A DNA stretch of 64,000 nucleotides, from the NCBI GenBank assembly GCA_017654935.2, contig CM065712.1:26826505-26890504 (forward strand). Direction: 5' to 3'. The translations under genes were made by a program, and so were the position numbers. Source of the stretch: Phymorhynchus buccinoides (taxonomy: Eukaryota; Mollusca; Gastropoda; Neogastropoda; Raphitomidae). This document shows, piece after piece, positions 35,271-46,754 of this stretch; position 1 is the first letter of the stretch, and every line of letters starts with the position of its first letter. The notes under the pieces are model-generated. The model ran no database searches and was not told where the DNA came from. It saw only the letters and a program-made list of their open reading frames with translations.

Positions 35271-36008
35271 CCAGGGTTCATAGCCAAAAACAGCATCTCT
35301 AATTTTCCTAAACTTTTCACAAACTTTCTGTTGCCCAACTTAAGGGTTTCGCCCACAGGTCAGAGAGGTTTTTCGGCAAGCCACACAGGGGATACAACTT
35401 GAGCGCTTGTTGGATTCGAACATCATCTCCCACCAGCTATACGGGGAAATATGCAGAATTTTCGAAGCCATAGTCTCACTGAAGACACATTTGCACCGGC
35501 ACATATGTGCGCAGATGCGTAGCATATCGGATGTCTTTAAAGGGAAGCAACTCGCTGTCAGATTCCGGTAAAAAAATCGAAAGTAAGTCGCACCGATCGT
35601 ATGCATAAAAATGTTCATTTTAGTTTCATAATTATAATTTTTTTCTGGGCACGATGAGGGGCACAAAATTATGGTCGACTGATGTATGCATGGGGGGAAC
35701 AGATTAATATCCTATTTGACAGTAGCTCAAAATTCAAACTTTCCAAGACACTACTCTTGGTTTTTCATTTCCCGACAAACTTTCATGGGCCTTGATACCA
35801 TGAAGTCAGAGTTTTCCCCACCCACCTTCCCAAAACTTTCCCAACTACTGATGGATGCCATGCAGGGAACAAATGGAATTTTACAGAGACAGGGTGCCCA
35901 TTTTAACTGTTTCCAGGGACAAATACCTCCTTAGGGTGGGGGGGTGGGGGGGTGGTAGGTAGCCAACCGTGCATGTGGGTGGAGGATATAAAAACCGGTG
36001 TACGTTAC

Positions 36009-36104
36009 CTTCTGTATTTCTTGAATGACGTAGTGAACCGCTTATCTCTGCATCCTGGGTAGTTCACGCTGTCCCTTAACACCCCGCAAATCTTCAACAG
36101 CTTC
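36009..36104 (-). pseudogene. ZNHIT2: ZNHIT2-like exon 8, frame-damaged
   Basis: A 96-nt segment follows a (CT)n tract and CTCAG acceptor and ends AAG|GTAACG. In phase 0 it hits an in-frame TAA after 20 codons, yet the family-like residues are split between frames: KLLKICGVLRDSVNYPG in the +1 frame and then AVHYVIQEIQK in frame 0. These align with FCATLLGVSGAL and EEALQAAAHVLEAG. The length is still a multiple of three, so one gained and one lost base would explain it. Neighbouring repeats also look error-rich, so sequencing error is likely; real decay is possible. Confidence 0.65.
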
Positions 36105-36470
36105 CTGAGAGAGAGAGAGATAGAGGAGAAGGAGCCTGAGAGAGAGAGAGAGCGAGAGGGAGATGAGAGAGAGAGAGAGAGAGAGGAGGGGAGGAGAGAG
36201 AGAGAGAGAGAAGAGAGAAGAGAGACAGAGAGAGACAAGAGAGAGAGAGACAAGAGAGAGAGAAAGAGAGAGAGAGGACAGACAGACAGACAGAGAGAGC
36301 AAGGACGAGAGAGAGATGCGAGAGAGAGAGGGAGAGAGAGATTATGAATATGAGAGAGAGACAGACAGACAGACAGACATAGAGAGGCAGAGAGGTAGTG
36401 CGAGCGAAAGAGAAGAGAGAGAGAGAAAGAGGGAGGAAGAGAGAAACATAGAGAGTGAGACCGAGAGAGA
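36105..36470 (+). repeat. (GA)n/(GACA)n tract upstream of ZNHIT2 exon 8
   Basis: About 360 bp of GA and GACAGACA repeats read as a pyrimidine tract on the transcribed strand and end exactly at the CAG acceptor of exon 8. Confidence 0.96.
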
Positions 36471-36760
36471 ATAAAGATTTTTTTAATAGAAAGTCAGGGG
36501 CAAAATTGTGGTCTAAATGAATGACGCGAGTTTATGAAGTGACCAAGGTATGGTGTGCACACATATTTACATCCCTTGAAGCAAATGCATAAAATTGACA
36601 GCTAGCTATTAATTCCAACCTTGAATGAGTTCATGGAATTTTGGCATAAATTGAGATTTCATTTCTACAAAATGGAGCAAAAATTCATAAGTAAATACAC
36701 AGAAAAAATAATTGAATTATGTTTAATACCTTTTCGGCCATTTGAAGTTTGAGTCAAAAC

Positions 36761-38044
36761 CAGACCTGTTTACCCCTATTCTGCAAATTTGCAATTTCTG
36801 AAACAAAAAATAGTAATTTTAAGGGAAAAAAACTGTAATCCAACGCGGTGACTGATTATTTTTCTTCACAAAACCCGATAAGCAAGAAAACTATTTTCAA
36901 GGGCTGTCTGCCCGCTTCTTGCAAGAATTTCACTATTTTCGTCTTTTATTTCTAGCCCGGATCAAGCAAGGTCATCCCGCGAATTTTGGTGCTTTGGTCT
37001 AAATGAAAGAAGGACGTCATTTCTGTGTGCTCTCGCATACTTCTCGCACTGAAATGTTTTCGGTGCTTCTGCCATATCCACACAATGAACGTGACAGATA
37101 GTCTCGACCTGAGTGGCAAAATACTAATCAGGCATGAAATTGGATGGAGATCAAAAAAGAGGAAAATTTTTTTTTTACGTCGAGAAAACCCTTTCCACCG
37201 ATTTCCACTCACGTTCGGTAGTTTTGTGGGAGCGGGGGGAGCGGGGGGGGGGGGGGGCAAAGTTCCTCAAATTAAACGCAAAACAGATTACAAGCTGCAA
37301 CAAATGAAATTCTTTTCAGCGAGCACAAATCCTTCCATCGATTTTAACATATCGTCCGACGTTTGTTGACAGGGGGAGGGGGTCTATGCGACATCCAAAA
37401 CAATTTTTCAAACACCATCATACGCAGTAATAAATTTTTATTCAGCGGGGAGGGGGTCCGAACATTTCTTCGGCTCAAATAGCCTTCCACACATATTTTC
37501 AACTAACATCGATGCTTTTCGTGAGCGAGAGATACTCATCTCGCCTTCCTTCGCGCAACTTTGAACCGAGTGAGCTAAAGCGACTTCCGGTTAAACAGTT
37601 TCAGAATCGCCAAATACAGACTTGTACATACGAATAAGGCAAGATCGGTCATTAATTTACGAGGACACAGAACACATGCTCGTCACCTAAGTGCTGAATG
37701 CTCGTCACCTAGTGCTCAACGACGTATTCCTGGAATTTTTAGGTAACTTTCCCGGAATTTCTGTGCCACTTTTGATGTCTTTTCTTTTGATTTTCGACCA
37801 GAAGATACAGAAGCTTCGGAATGCACTCGCTTGGACGCCATTTTGAAACAGAAAAGGAAATGGCACGAAATGACTTCTGACCGCATCGTTTCAAAAGCTT
37901 CGCTTACCGACGCAACTGTAGTGTTTTTTTCCCCCTTATATTTAGGAAAACAAATTCCCGGGTTTTTTTCCGTAGCCGTAATTACCGTAATTTGACTTTT
38001 CCCCAGTAAAAATTACGTCAAAATTGTGATGGTAAACAGGTCTG
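36761..38044. mobile_element. Element with CAGACCTGTTTACC ends, copy 2 (longer)
   Basis: Same TIRs as 23710-24220 bounding 1284 bp. An internal open frame at 37025-37369 has no known domain. The short copy looks like an internal-deletion derivative of this one. It lies in ZNHIT2 intron 7. Confidence 0.82.
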
Positions 38045-38086
38045 CAAGACCCATTATCTGCAAAAATTGGACATAAAAGATTTTTT

Positions 38087-38459
38087 GGTAAAGGTCAAGA
38101 TGTGCCACCCCCCCCTACATTTCTCGGTTAATTTCTTACCATACATAAAGCTGTGTTTTAGGAACATTTTTAGCTAATAACCTTTTTGGAATACTAACCC
38201 TATCCCTAACCCTACCCCCTACCCTATAAGACGGAAAAACGCAACGAACCACAACTGTGACAAATCGCAGTGTACTGCAGTACATAGTGGGGGGTAGGGT
38301 TAGGTTTAGGGTTAGGGTTAGGGATAGGGTTAGTATTCCAAAAAGGTTATTAGCTGAAAATGTTCCTAAAATACAGCTTTATGTATGGTAAGAAAGGCAA
38401 AAACGGAAAAATACAATTAACCAAGAAATGCAGTGGGGTGGCACATCTTTACCTTTACC
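38087..38459. mobile_element. Fold-back element with telomere-like core, copy 1
   Basis: A ~370-bp near-perfect palindrome: GGTAAAGGTCAAGATGTGCC at one end and the inverse at the other, with CCCTAACCC and TTAGGGTTAGGG tracts on either side of a short centre. The arms carry AAAGGCAAAAACGGAAAAA. Related copies are at 44491-44918, 46755-47103 and 55772-56105. Confidence 0.9.
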
Positions 38460-39039
38460 GAATTTAATTTTGATCTTTTGTTTCTAATGACTTGATTTTT
38501 TTTTTTTAAGAGTCAAATAAACAAACAAATCATTCAATAATTATCTTTCATGTTGTGGATACTGGCAGAATACAGGGATTATTCTTAGCACCGGTCATCA
38601 GTCACTGACTGATAAAATTTTGAAATGACCTCTTGTTTTTGTAGGCTAGAGTTCATATGACTTTGTGTCTGTTAGCAAATTTAAGGATTTTGATATGCGC
38701 TGCAACTGATTCCATAGTGATCAGATTGACTTTGGTGAACCAATAGACTAAAAATAATTGCGCGGTTATTACATTACATTGCATAGTACTGTACTAACTT
38801 TTCTCATGCCCCAAAAAAAAAGGAATATAAAAAACATTAAAAAAAAAAAAAAATTTAAAAACCCAACTTTTCTCATGTTATTCCTTGAACATGCAGTCTG
38901 TGAAAGCTATGTGATTGATTGCAACAGAGTGTACGGAAAGGAGAAGGGAAAACAGTTTTTGTTGCGCTCAAGTTCTGATCTCCTTTCAATTCTTTTTTAC
39001 ATTATGACTTATCGATTTATGAAAACTAGCGCAACGCCG

Positions 39040-39830
39040 AGTACCGGTAACGCCTAGTAACGGTAACGCCAAGTACTGGTAACGCTGAGTACAGCAAATT
39101 GAAGCGATTCGGTTAGAAAACGGTTATAACCCCTAGTAACGGTAGACGCCTAGTAATGGTAACGCCTAGTAACGGTAACGCCAAGTACTGGTAACGCTGA
39201 GTACAGCAAATTTGAAGCGATTCGGTTAAGAAAAGGCGGAGTTATAAGGCCCCGTTTCCCGTTGGCGCTGCTCTGAGAGTGATGCGCTCTCCCTAGTAAT
39301 GGCAACGCCTAGTAACGGTAACGCCAAGTACTGGTAACGCTGAGTACAGCAAATTTGAAGCGATTCGGTTAAGAAACGGCGGAGTTATAAGGCCCCGTTT
39401 CCCGTTGGCGCTGCTCTGAGAGTGATGCGCTCTCCCAACCACAGCAAGCCTGACAGCAAATTTGAAGCGATTCGGTTAAGAAACGGCGGAGTTATTTGTG
39501 AAAAGGTGAAGCGGCGCATATCGCGCGAATGAATCGATTCGCTTCCGGTTTGGCACATAGATAGTCATTGTCCCCGGTCATCTACCGTCCACATTCGAAG
39601 GAAATCCGCCCAGAAATACCGGAGATACGGGCGCCGAGAGGCCGGCAGATACGCGTTTCGCGCATTTGCCAAACCGCGCAAATGACACGGCCGCCTCGGT
39701 TGCCGTTGCCATCACCCCGTTAGGGCTCACAGCAAATTTGAAGCGATTCGGTCGAAAAACGGCGGAGTTATAAGGCCCGTTTTGTGTTTCAGACACACAC
39801 ACAGACACACGGACACTTGGCTTTTTACTA
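39040..39830 (+). repeat. Tandem and dispersed repeat with GAAGCGATTCGGTTAAGAAA
   Basis: Units CCTAGTAACGGTAACGCC and AAGTACTGGTAACGCTGAGT plus a ~110-bp block (AAATTTGAAGCGATTCGGTT ... GGAGTTATAAGGCCCCG) recur four or five times. The end is ACACACACAGACACACGGAC then TTTTTACTATATGATGA, the usual look of an RTE-type LINE 3' end. This fills ZNHIT2 intron 7 just before the next exon duplicate. Confidence 0.7.
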
Positions 39831-39955
39831 TATGATGACCTATTATATTTTCTTCGAACTGGTCAAATGACCTGTGATGTACCGTGACAAGACTGGTCCC
39901 TGGAATACATAAAAACAGCTAACGGGCCGCCGTCTAGAAAGAATTACTAACTCAC

Positions 39956-40069
39956 CTCTGCGCACTGGAGGGGGTAGTCATGGTGATCGCCGTTGTGAAG
40001 GCGACAGACAAAGGAGTAGGCGCTGATGACATTGATGACGTTGAACTTGATTTCCGACGAAGGTTTGCC
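39956..40069 (-). CDS. ZNHIT2: ZNHIT2-like coding exon 7
   Basis: This 114-nt exon encodes GKPSSEIKFNVINVISAYSF followed by VCRLHNGDHHDYPLQCAE. It matches human SPLVRFQLPNVLFAYA and ALYHGGDDALLSDFCA. The acceptor is GGTGCAG and the donor GAG|GTGAGT; phase is 0 both ends. Confidence 0.93.
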
Positions 40070-40489
40070 CTGCACCCACACACGCACACACACATTTCAT
40101 ACTCTTCATTTACATAAGTCAGTTTGAAATGTTACTGTATGTCCCCCCCCTCCCTCCCATCTTTATATATCTGATTTTTACATGCACTGTTAGATGAGGG
40201 AAAACACATAAATAACACTATACGTTTCACGCAGTCACACACACACTCTCACCTCAATGCTAACTGCTGCTGTAGGCTTAATTAATTTTATGACACACAC
40301 ACACTGTTTTGTTTTTTTGTGTGTTGTGTGTCTAATATACTTGTGGGTGAACAGTTTGTAAAACTAAAAGAACGAACACACATTTCCATTTTTTAATATG
40401 TGGCCCACTGCTTTGCTTTTCGTAAGCTTTCCATTGTTTACAGGTAAATATTTTTGTTCCATGTTTCTTTTTTCTATGTAAGTAAGCAA

Positions 40490-40626
40490 TATGGTTTGTG
40501 TATTGTGTAGTGTGTGTTTGCATTTTGTCTTTGTTAGATGGCTTGATGAAAAAAAGCATGTATGTTTGCTTATTCAATGTTCATCTTTAATAAAATTTTG
40601 ACTTGACTTGACTTGACTTGACTTGA
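40490..40626 (+). mobile_element. Retrotransposon tail ending (TTGAC)n, second copy
   Basis: CTTTAATAAAATTTTGACTT then repeated TTGAC, followed by a CA tract. It lies about 115 bp upstream of a 50-base C homopolymer. Confidence 0.65.
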
Positions 40627-40738
40627 CACACACATAAATTATGCATATGCATGCACACACACACAATAAACTTACATGCATGCGTGCACACAAAAAAAAA
40701 AACATTCTCAAGTCCTCTCCTCTTCCACTACCACCAGC

Positions 40739-40739
<1 letters not shown>

Positions 40740-40789
<50 letters not shown>
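40740..40789 (+). repeat. Poly-C run (50)
   Basis: Fifty consecutive C lie in ZNHIT2 intron 6 between the exon 7 duplicate and exon 7; on the transcribed strand this is a G run. Confidence 0.95.
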
Positions 40790-40792
<3 letters not shown>

Positions 40793-40891
40793 AAAACTTA
40801 AAAAAAGTGTGATGCAGCGCTCACGGTGACGCACTCTCCGGGTGGGAGCAGCATGATTTTTCTCTGTGACTACAACATACCAAATACTCAC

Positions 40892-40985
40892 AGAGTTCTA
40901 GTAATTCACAAAAAATGTGAGTAACAAAGGCGTAAGCACCGATGACGTTGATCAGGTTGAACTTGATTTCTGACAAAGGTTTGCC
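40892..40985 (-). pseudogene. Partial duplicate of ZNHIT2 exon 7
   Basis: About 0.9 kb upstream of exon 7, a second GCAG acceptor is followed by [21 protein letters not shown] and then unrelated sequence to a good donor (CTCT|GTGAGT). If spliced it would be a 94-nt exon in a different phase. The conserved half shows several substitutions, most conservative. It is a pseudo-exon or an alternative truncating exon. Confidence 0.8.
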
Positions 40986-41317
40986 CTGCACGCGCACACA
41001 CACACATGCGCGCATGCACACATACACACACACACATGCATGCACACACACACAAACAGATACACACACACATGTACGCATGCACACACACACACATGTA
41101 CGCACACACATGCACACACACACACACACAAAAAAAACACCCCCCCACACACACACACTGGACTGGACTGGAACAAATTTATTGTCAGATTAACATTATT
41201 TATTTTACGATAAAAGCTGTACTGACAACACACACACACACACACCAACCCCCCCCCCCCCCCCCCCCACCCCACCACACACACACACACACAACCCCCC
41301 CCACCCACACACACCAC

Positions 41318-41348
<31 letters not shown>

Positions 41349-41403
41349 AAAAAACACCCCACACACACACACACACACAGAGGAAATGCTTTATTTTTCT
41401 GAC

Positions 41404-41505
41404 CTTTATCAGCTGGTGAATGTCGGGTACATCTGACAGGTGTGGGGGAAACCCTTCAGGTACGTTGTCACCATCTCCCCCTGTCTCCTCTATAATAGCG
41501 GAGGT
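41404..41505 (-). CDS. ZNHIT2: ZNHIT2-like coding exon 6
   Basis: A 102-nt exon (TTTTCAG; AAG|GTCAGA; phase 0 both ends) encodes 34 residues ending FPPHLSDVPDIHQLIK, which aligns with TRIPAIVSLSRG before the VRF region of human ZNHIT2. The donor has C at +3, which is unusual but acceptable. Confidence 0.85.
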
Positions 41506-42049
41506 CTGAAAATACGCACACACAAAAAATGCACGCGCTGCAACTTCGGAGATGAGCGAGGAACAATACAGTCTCTGTGAAATTCGGGTTGCTCCCATCT
41601 GGAGAGTGCGTCGCAACCAGAGGCGCGCCACCCAATTAAAAACAAACCCCGATTTGCATGCGACTCTACTTTTGTAACCACCAAATTAATGAGGAACTGG
41701 GAAAGAAAGGGGTAGGGGGTGGGGGTAAATTTGGACCAAATAACTACTTGATGGATTGACTTCAAATGTTCAGGGTTTGTGTATAAATGAAGAATGTTTA
41801 ACTTGCAATTTTTTTTTGTTATGTGATATTTTTGATTTTTTGATATTGCAGTTTTAACTCCAAAATACATAACGAAGTGGGTGTACGGGGGCGGTTTTAG
41901 ACGGTTTGGTAGGAGAAAGTAATGGATGTCATGGGCGGAATCAGGCTATAAGGGGCTTAAAAAGTAAAAAAAATAAAAAATTTTTTTCTGATGAGTAAGG
42001 AAAGGGAGGGGAGGGGGTGGGGGTAAACTTTGACCAAATCACAACTTTT

Positions 42050-42215
42050 TCGTTGCTACTGGGTTTAACGTGTGCTAAGTGCATGGGCACACAGGACCTC
42101 CGTTTATCGTCTCATCCGAAAGACTCCACGTTCAGACTGTCAGGCCTAGTGAGAGAAAAAATCCCCTGTACCCAGGTTCAAATTCGGGTTTATTGTATAC
42201 GAGGCGAACATATTA
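42050..42215 (-). mobile_element. SINE head fragment
   Basis: Contains CATCCGAAAGACTCCACG and CCCAGGTTCAAATTCGGG, the reverse of the second-family head and body, closely like 10965-11140. It directly abuts the TA-flanked MITE at 42216. Confidence 0.72.
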
Positions 42216-42778
42216 CAGACAAACCTCTATTTTAAGACTTCCCAAATGTCCGGAAAAATCGGTCGTAAATTGGAGGGGTCGTATGACGAAGGTTTTCACT
42301 GGCAGCCGTAGAAAGAAAAAGTTCAGCACAGTTCATACTCTCTTCTTCATGCACACATACAATGACATATTAAAACTGGATTTGGGTCTTTCCAACTCCA
42401 TAGGATTGTGCAATCGATGTATTACAGTTTCACTTCGCCGACTTCTTTTAATCACCTCCACTCTCGTCCAAAGTCAGTGGTTTTCTTTTTCAAAGTCAGT
42501 GGTTTTCGTGCTTTTCCTACGCTTTCCGCCATCTTTTCTACAACAAGGGAAGCGACTCCGCTTTCAGGCATTGACCGTGGTTGTTTCCCTTTGCTCAAAG
42601 TCTATGCAGACGACAACAACGGTCGTAAAAACCAACAAAATGGCGGTTGTAAGTCGCGTTTTAGAGGAAGCCGTTTAAGAGAGGTCGTTTACATAGTAAA
42701 ATGCATCCGTGCCAACAAATCCGGTCTCAAATGAGAGGTGGTCGCTTAACAGAGGGTCGTAAAACAGGGGTTTGTCTG
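42216..42778. mobile_element. TA-flanked MITE (CAGACAAACCTCT ends)
   Basis: TIRs CAGACAAACCTCTATTTTAA and the inverse ending GGGGTTTGTCTG are flanked by TA. A 199-codon open frame covers part of it but shows no known domain. A right-end fragment is at 28640-28720. Confidence 0.85.
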
Positions 42779-43057
42779 TATATTCTTCGATCAGTTCAAT
42801 TCATGTTGACACAAACCCCAAAAAAAAAAAAAAAAACAAAAAAAAAAAAAAAAAACACAAAAACCCACCCACCCACTCACAGACACAAACAAACAAAAAC
42901 TCTGGGAATCTTTTACGCGAATGAGACGATTAAAATTGACTTACAATGGCTCCGTCCACAAGCATGATGCAAGCGCATTTTTTAAAATTTATAGTACAGT
43001 CGAGAAGACGTAAAGCATAATTTCGCCCCCCTCCACCTATACAGTGGAATGCTGATA

Positions 43058-43583
43058 CAGTGGAATCCTTTTAATTGGCCATCAGATAATCGGCCAAAGC
43101 CGCTTAATCGGCCAATTTCCTCTGGAACGGAATTTTTTCTTCTTAAGCATGTGTTATTTTGTTCGTTTTTACGGCCAAAGCTGAAATCTTCAATTTCGCT
43201 TTATTGGCCACTTTTTCTCTCTAATTTTTCCTCTTTACCCCTTTTTGAGAGGGAGAACAACAGAGGCAGACAAACTGACAACACGCTTTTGACGTTTACA
43301 TGGTTGAGTGTGAAGTTGGAAGGTGAGCTGTTGTCAATTGAAAGACCCTGCATGGCGTTAAAATCATCACTTGTAGGATTAATAAAACACACACACACAC
43401 ACACACACATCACAAAAAGGGAAAGAATTTGAATTTGAACTGCAACATTGAATTTTGACGTCATTGCTTTTGACTTGCATAATTGCGTCATACAGTATCT
43501 CGATGTTCGTTTTATCGGCCGATTCGCTTTATCGGCCATATTTTTCCTGGTCCCAAAAGTGGCCGATTAAGCGGATTCCACTG
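43058..43583. mobile_element. TA-flanked MITE, same family, copy 2 (inverted)
   Basis: This is the reverse orientation of the 2195-2751 element, with TA flanks and matching interior including a (CA)n. A 16-bp duplicate of its terminal sequence sits just outside its left end. It lies in ZNHIT2 intron 5 (between exons 5 and 6). Confidence 0.9.
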
Positions 43584-43735
43584 TATTGATCAAAAGTCCA
43601 CGCATGGATCTTATGGTACTCACGCACACACAGTCGCACACCCGCGCATTCACAAACAGACAGACAGACACACACACATTCATGTGCATGCATACACACT
43701 CATGCGCGCGCACACACACACACACAGAGTTTTTC

Positions 43736-44226
43736 TTAACCTTTTCACCACCAGCCATTTTTCAGCGACAAATTTCCATTAAATTTACCTGGGTAGAGAA
43801 CAAAATCTGTCTATAATATTGGGTATTCCTCTGTAACATATTTAACCCTTTCACCGCCAGCCATTTTTCAGCGAAAAAGTTCAGCCATTAAATTTACCTG
43901 GGTAGAGAACAAAATCCATCTGCAGTATTGGGGATTATTCTGCGACATATATAAAATAAGGTCTATCCTTACTTCCCAAAACTAAGACAATAGGGTCTTT
44001 GGATAATAGACCCCAATTTGATGCCTTTTAGTGACATAGGTGTTAAATCACTGTGGTGCTAAAATGCGACTTTGGAGGTGAAAGGGTTAAAGTCAGGCAT
44101 ATCCTTACCTCCCAAAATTAAGAGAACAGGGTCTTTGGATAACAGACCCTGGTTTGATGCCTTTTAGTGACATGGGTGTTAAATCTTTGTGGTGCAAAAA
44201 TGCGACGCTGGCGGTGAAAGGGTTAA
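43736..44226. mobile_element. TTAA MITE with another copy of its own family nested inside
   Basis: The outer element starts with TTAACCTTTTCACCACCAGCC and ends GGCGGTGAAAGGGTTAA; a complete TTAA-bounded relative occupies 43842-44090. The outer sequence resumes with the motif that should follow, which indicates self-family nesting. Confidence 0.88.
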
Positions 44227-44490
44227 AGGCCGAAAATGACTGTAATTTCAGACCCTTAAGTCGTTTTCAGTCACCCTGCTGTTGTTGTTGTTGGCGTACC
44301 CTGGCTTAAAGACTCCAGGGATCATCCCAACAACCGAAACACTTGAACACTATGGTACAAATGCACCAGCTAGGGATGAGAACATTACGTGTGTGACCGT
44401 TTTTGATTACCCTGCCACATGGGCAGCCACACTCCGACGTCGGGGGAGCTACCCTGATAAATTGACTGTTAAGAGTCGCTAAAGATTCTC

Positions 44491-44918
44491 GGCAAAGGTC
44501 AAGATGTGCCACCCCCCCTACCTATCTCGGTTAATTCTATTTTTCCGTTATTGCCTTTCTTACCATACATAAAGCTGTATTTTAGGAACATTTTTAGCTA
44601 ATAACCTTTTTGGAATACTAACCCTATCCCTAACCCCCTAACCCTAACCCTAACCTACCCCCCACCCTATAAGACGGAAAAACGCAACAAACCACAACTG
44701 TGACAAATCGCGGTGTACTGCAGTACATAGTGGGGGGTAGGGTTAGGTTTAGGGTTAGGGATAGGGTTAGTATTCCAAAAAGGTTATTAGCTGAAAATGT
44801 TCCTAAAATACAGCTTTATGTATGGTAAGAAAGGCAAAAACGGAAAAATAGAATTAACCGAGAAATGCAGGGGTGGGGGGGGGGGGGTGGGGGGGGGTGG
44901 CACATCTTTACCTTTACC
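44491..44918. mobile_element. Fold-back element with telomere-like core, copy 2
   Basis: Same palindrome as 38087-38459 with CCCTAACCCTAACCC and TTAGGG motifs. It ends 12 bp from the ZNHIT2 exon 5 donor and contains G-rich runs near that end. Confidence 0.9.
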
Positions 44919-44930
44919 AGATTCTCTCAC

Positions 44931-45055
44931 CTCTTTCATCCACCAAGGCGTCCACACGGAGACCAGGTTCGACAGACGCCCGTCTTTCAGCATGCGAGCA
45001 AACTCCTCGCGCTCCTTGGGTGTCAGCTGGCGCCACACCTCCCCCGCGTCGCGAT
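44931..45055 (-). CDS. ZNHIT2: ZNHIT2-like coding exon 5
   Basis: The 125-nt exon encodes VWRQLTPKEREEFARMLKDG and then WTPWWMKE, matching human LAPGEKAAFERLLSRG and WRPWWW. It is phase 1 in and 0 out, with AACAG acceptor and GAG|GTGAGA donor. A fold-back element with telomere-like core begins 12 bp past the donor. Confidence 0.95.
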
Positions 45056-45828
45056 CTGTTTTCATAATAATGATGATGTAGCAGGAGATAAGAAGAAAGA
45101 AACAAGCGCGAAATCGCAATAGTTTGTGGCACGTGGTCTATTTTTACCACTCCAATCATGAGTCACCTCCCCTGGCTTTTCAATCATTTTAATCTGTAAA
45201 CCAGAATGTTATCTCTGCACCCTTTCGTAACTTTTTATATCTTTTGGAAAACATTTAAAACTATGTATCCTGCTTATACTCATCGAAAGAAGCACCGCAT
45301 ACTCGTCGTGTCTGTTGTAGTGTCTGTATTACGTATGTTTATTATTTTGTACGCTTTTAAAATACATCATTTTAAAGAGCGGCCTCAATTTGAAGTGTAG
45401 CCTCGATTTGAAGTGCAACAATTTTGGACCGACCGACACCGACTGACAGACAGACAGACAGACTGACCGACCGACAAAGTGAGTTATAGGTTTGTGGCTT
45501 GAGCCACAAACAAAATCAAAGTAAGAATGATTAGCTAGTTAGTTTATTATAGTCCTGTCAACAGCTATGGTTATCTCAGGACTGTCACCATGTAAAGTTC
45601 GACCACGTATAACAAAACACACAAAGTAAGAATGATATTCACTCTTAGCAAGACTATCTGTATTGCTAAAAAAAACTTCGGGACTTTACTGGTGTTGCAC
45701 TGCCTCCGGGCATTGCCTCCAGTATCGTTCCCACCATCTTTACATATACTGATGTCCCGTATATGTGTCTGTTTCAGACCGGAGGACGTTAAGCAGATTT
45801 ACTACTAAGAATGATAATCATGTTACTA

Positions 45829-46001
45829 TAGTGGAACCTCCCTTATAAGACCTTAAAAAATCATCCAAAATGAGGTCTTACAAGGGAGGGGTCTTATAAG
45901 GGAGGTAATTTTAATACTAACAAAGGGCAATGTCTCAGAGAAGTAGGTCTCATGTGGGAGGGAGTCTTATAATGAGAAGTCTTATAAGGGAGGTTCCACT
46001 G
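45829..46001. mobile_element. TA-flanked MITE, family CAGTGGAACCTCCC, copy 2
   Basis: Same family as 13683-13888, with TA flanks, 15 bp from a third copy at 46016-46234. Both are in ZNHIT2 intron 4. Confidence 0.9.
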
Positions 46002-46015
46002 TACTAATAGTAATA

Positions 46016-46234
46016 CAGTGGAACCTCCCTTATAAGACCTTCAAAAATCATCCAAAATGAGGTCTTATAAGGGAGGGGTCTTGCAAGGGAGGGGTCTTGC
46101 AAGGGAGGGGTCTTATGAGGGGTCTTATAAGGGAGGTAATCTTAATACTTACAAAGAAGGGCAATGTCTCAGAGAAGTAGGTCTTATATGGGAGGGAGTC
46201 TTATAATGGGAGTCTTATAAGGGAGGTTCCACTG
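46016..46234. mobile_element. TA-flanked MITE, family CAGTGGAACCTCCC, copy 3
   Basis: Third copy of the family, nearly abutting copy 2 in the same orientation, with three tandem GGGAGGGGTCTTGCAA units inside. The pair suggests preferred re-insertion or local duplication. Confidence 0.9.
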
Positions 46235-46260
46235 TACTAATAACAGCATAGAAAGATGCA

Positions 46261-46338
46261 TGTCTTTCAGCATCATGCGAGCAAACTCCTCGCGCTCCTT
46301 AGGTGTCAGCCGCCTCCACACATCCCCTGCATCATTAT
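46261..46338 (-). pseudogene. Partial upstream copy of ZNHIT2 exon 5
   Basis: The minus strand has a GAACAG acceptor and about 78 nt reading NDAGDVWRRLTPKEREEFAR and MMLKD, then homology stops. It lies 1.2 kb upstream of true exon 5 and retains the acceptor but not the 3' half or donor. Several codons differ and there is a 3-nt duplication (MM). Confidence 0.85.
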
Positions 46339-46754
46339 CTGTTCATACATTAGGTACTTTATAGCCACAGAGGTGCCTCTGTGAAATTCGGGTTGCTCCC
46401 ACCTGGAGAGCGCGTCGCAGCCAGAGTCGGCCAATAGGAATTGTTCAGAAATAATTAAGGGGAGTAATTTCATGGTGTGTGGGATAGTGATCTTGCCTAA
46501 TTCAATCGGTCAAACAGGGGGAGTTACTCTACCTTCAGGTAGATCCCCAGCTTTCGGCTCGCGCAATAAGAATAAGATCGTGCATGAAGAACAAACCGCG
46601 GCCGGCAGTGCCAAAACCGCGGCCAGTGGCTACCAAAACCGCGGAAATCCGCAGACAGTTCTGATGCGTGATTAAACCATCAAACAATGTTCACTGAAAA
46701 TGAGTAACTAGATCTTTTTTTTTTTCAATTTTGAAGAGTAAGAGGTCTAAATTG

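Noticed and set aside
37025..37369. 114-codon open frame as a host gene
   Set aside because: It is inside a transposon with clear inverted ends and has no recognisable domain; it might be a remnant transposon frame.
38200..38340. True telomere or chromosome end
   Set aside because: The TTAGGG tracts are short, occur in inverted orientation within a mobile palindrome, and recur at other internal sites.
42079..42678. 199-codon plus-strand open frame as a gene
   Set aside because: It covers a SINE fragment and a TA-flanked MITE, lacks domains and has no splice context.
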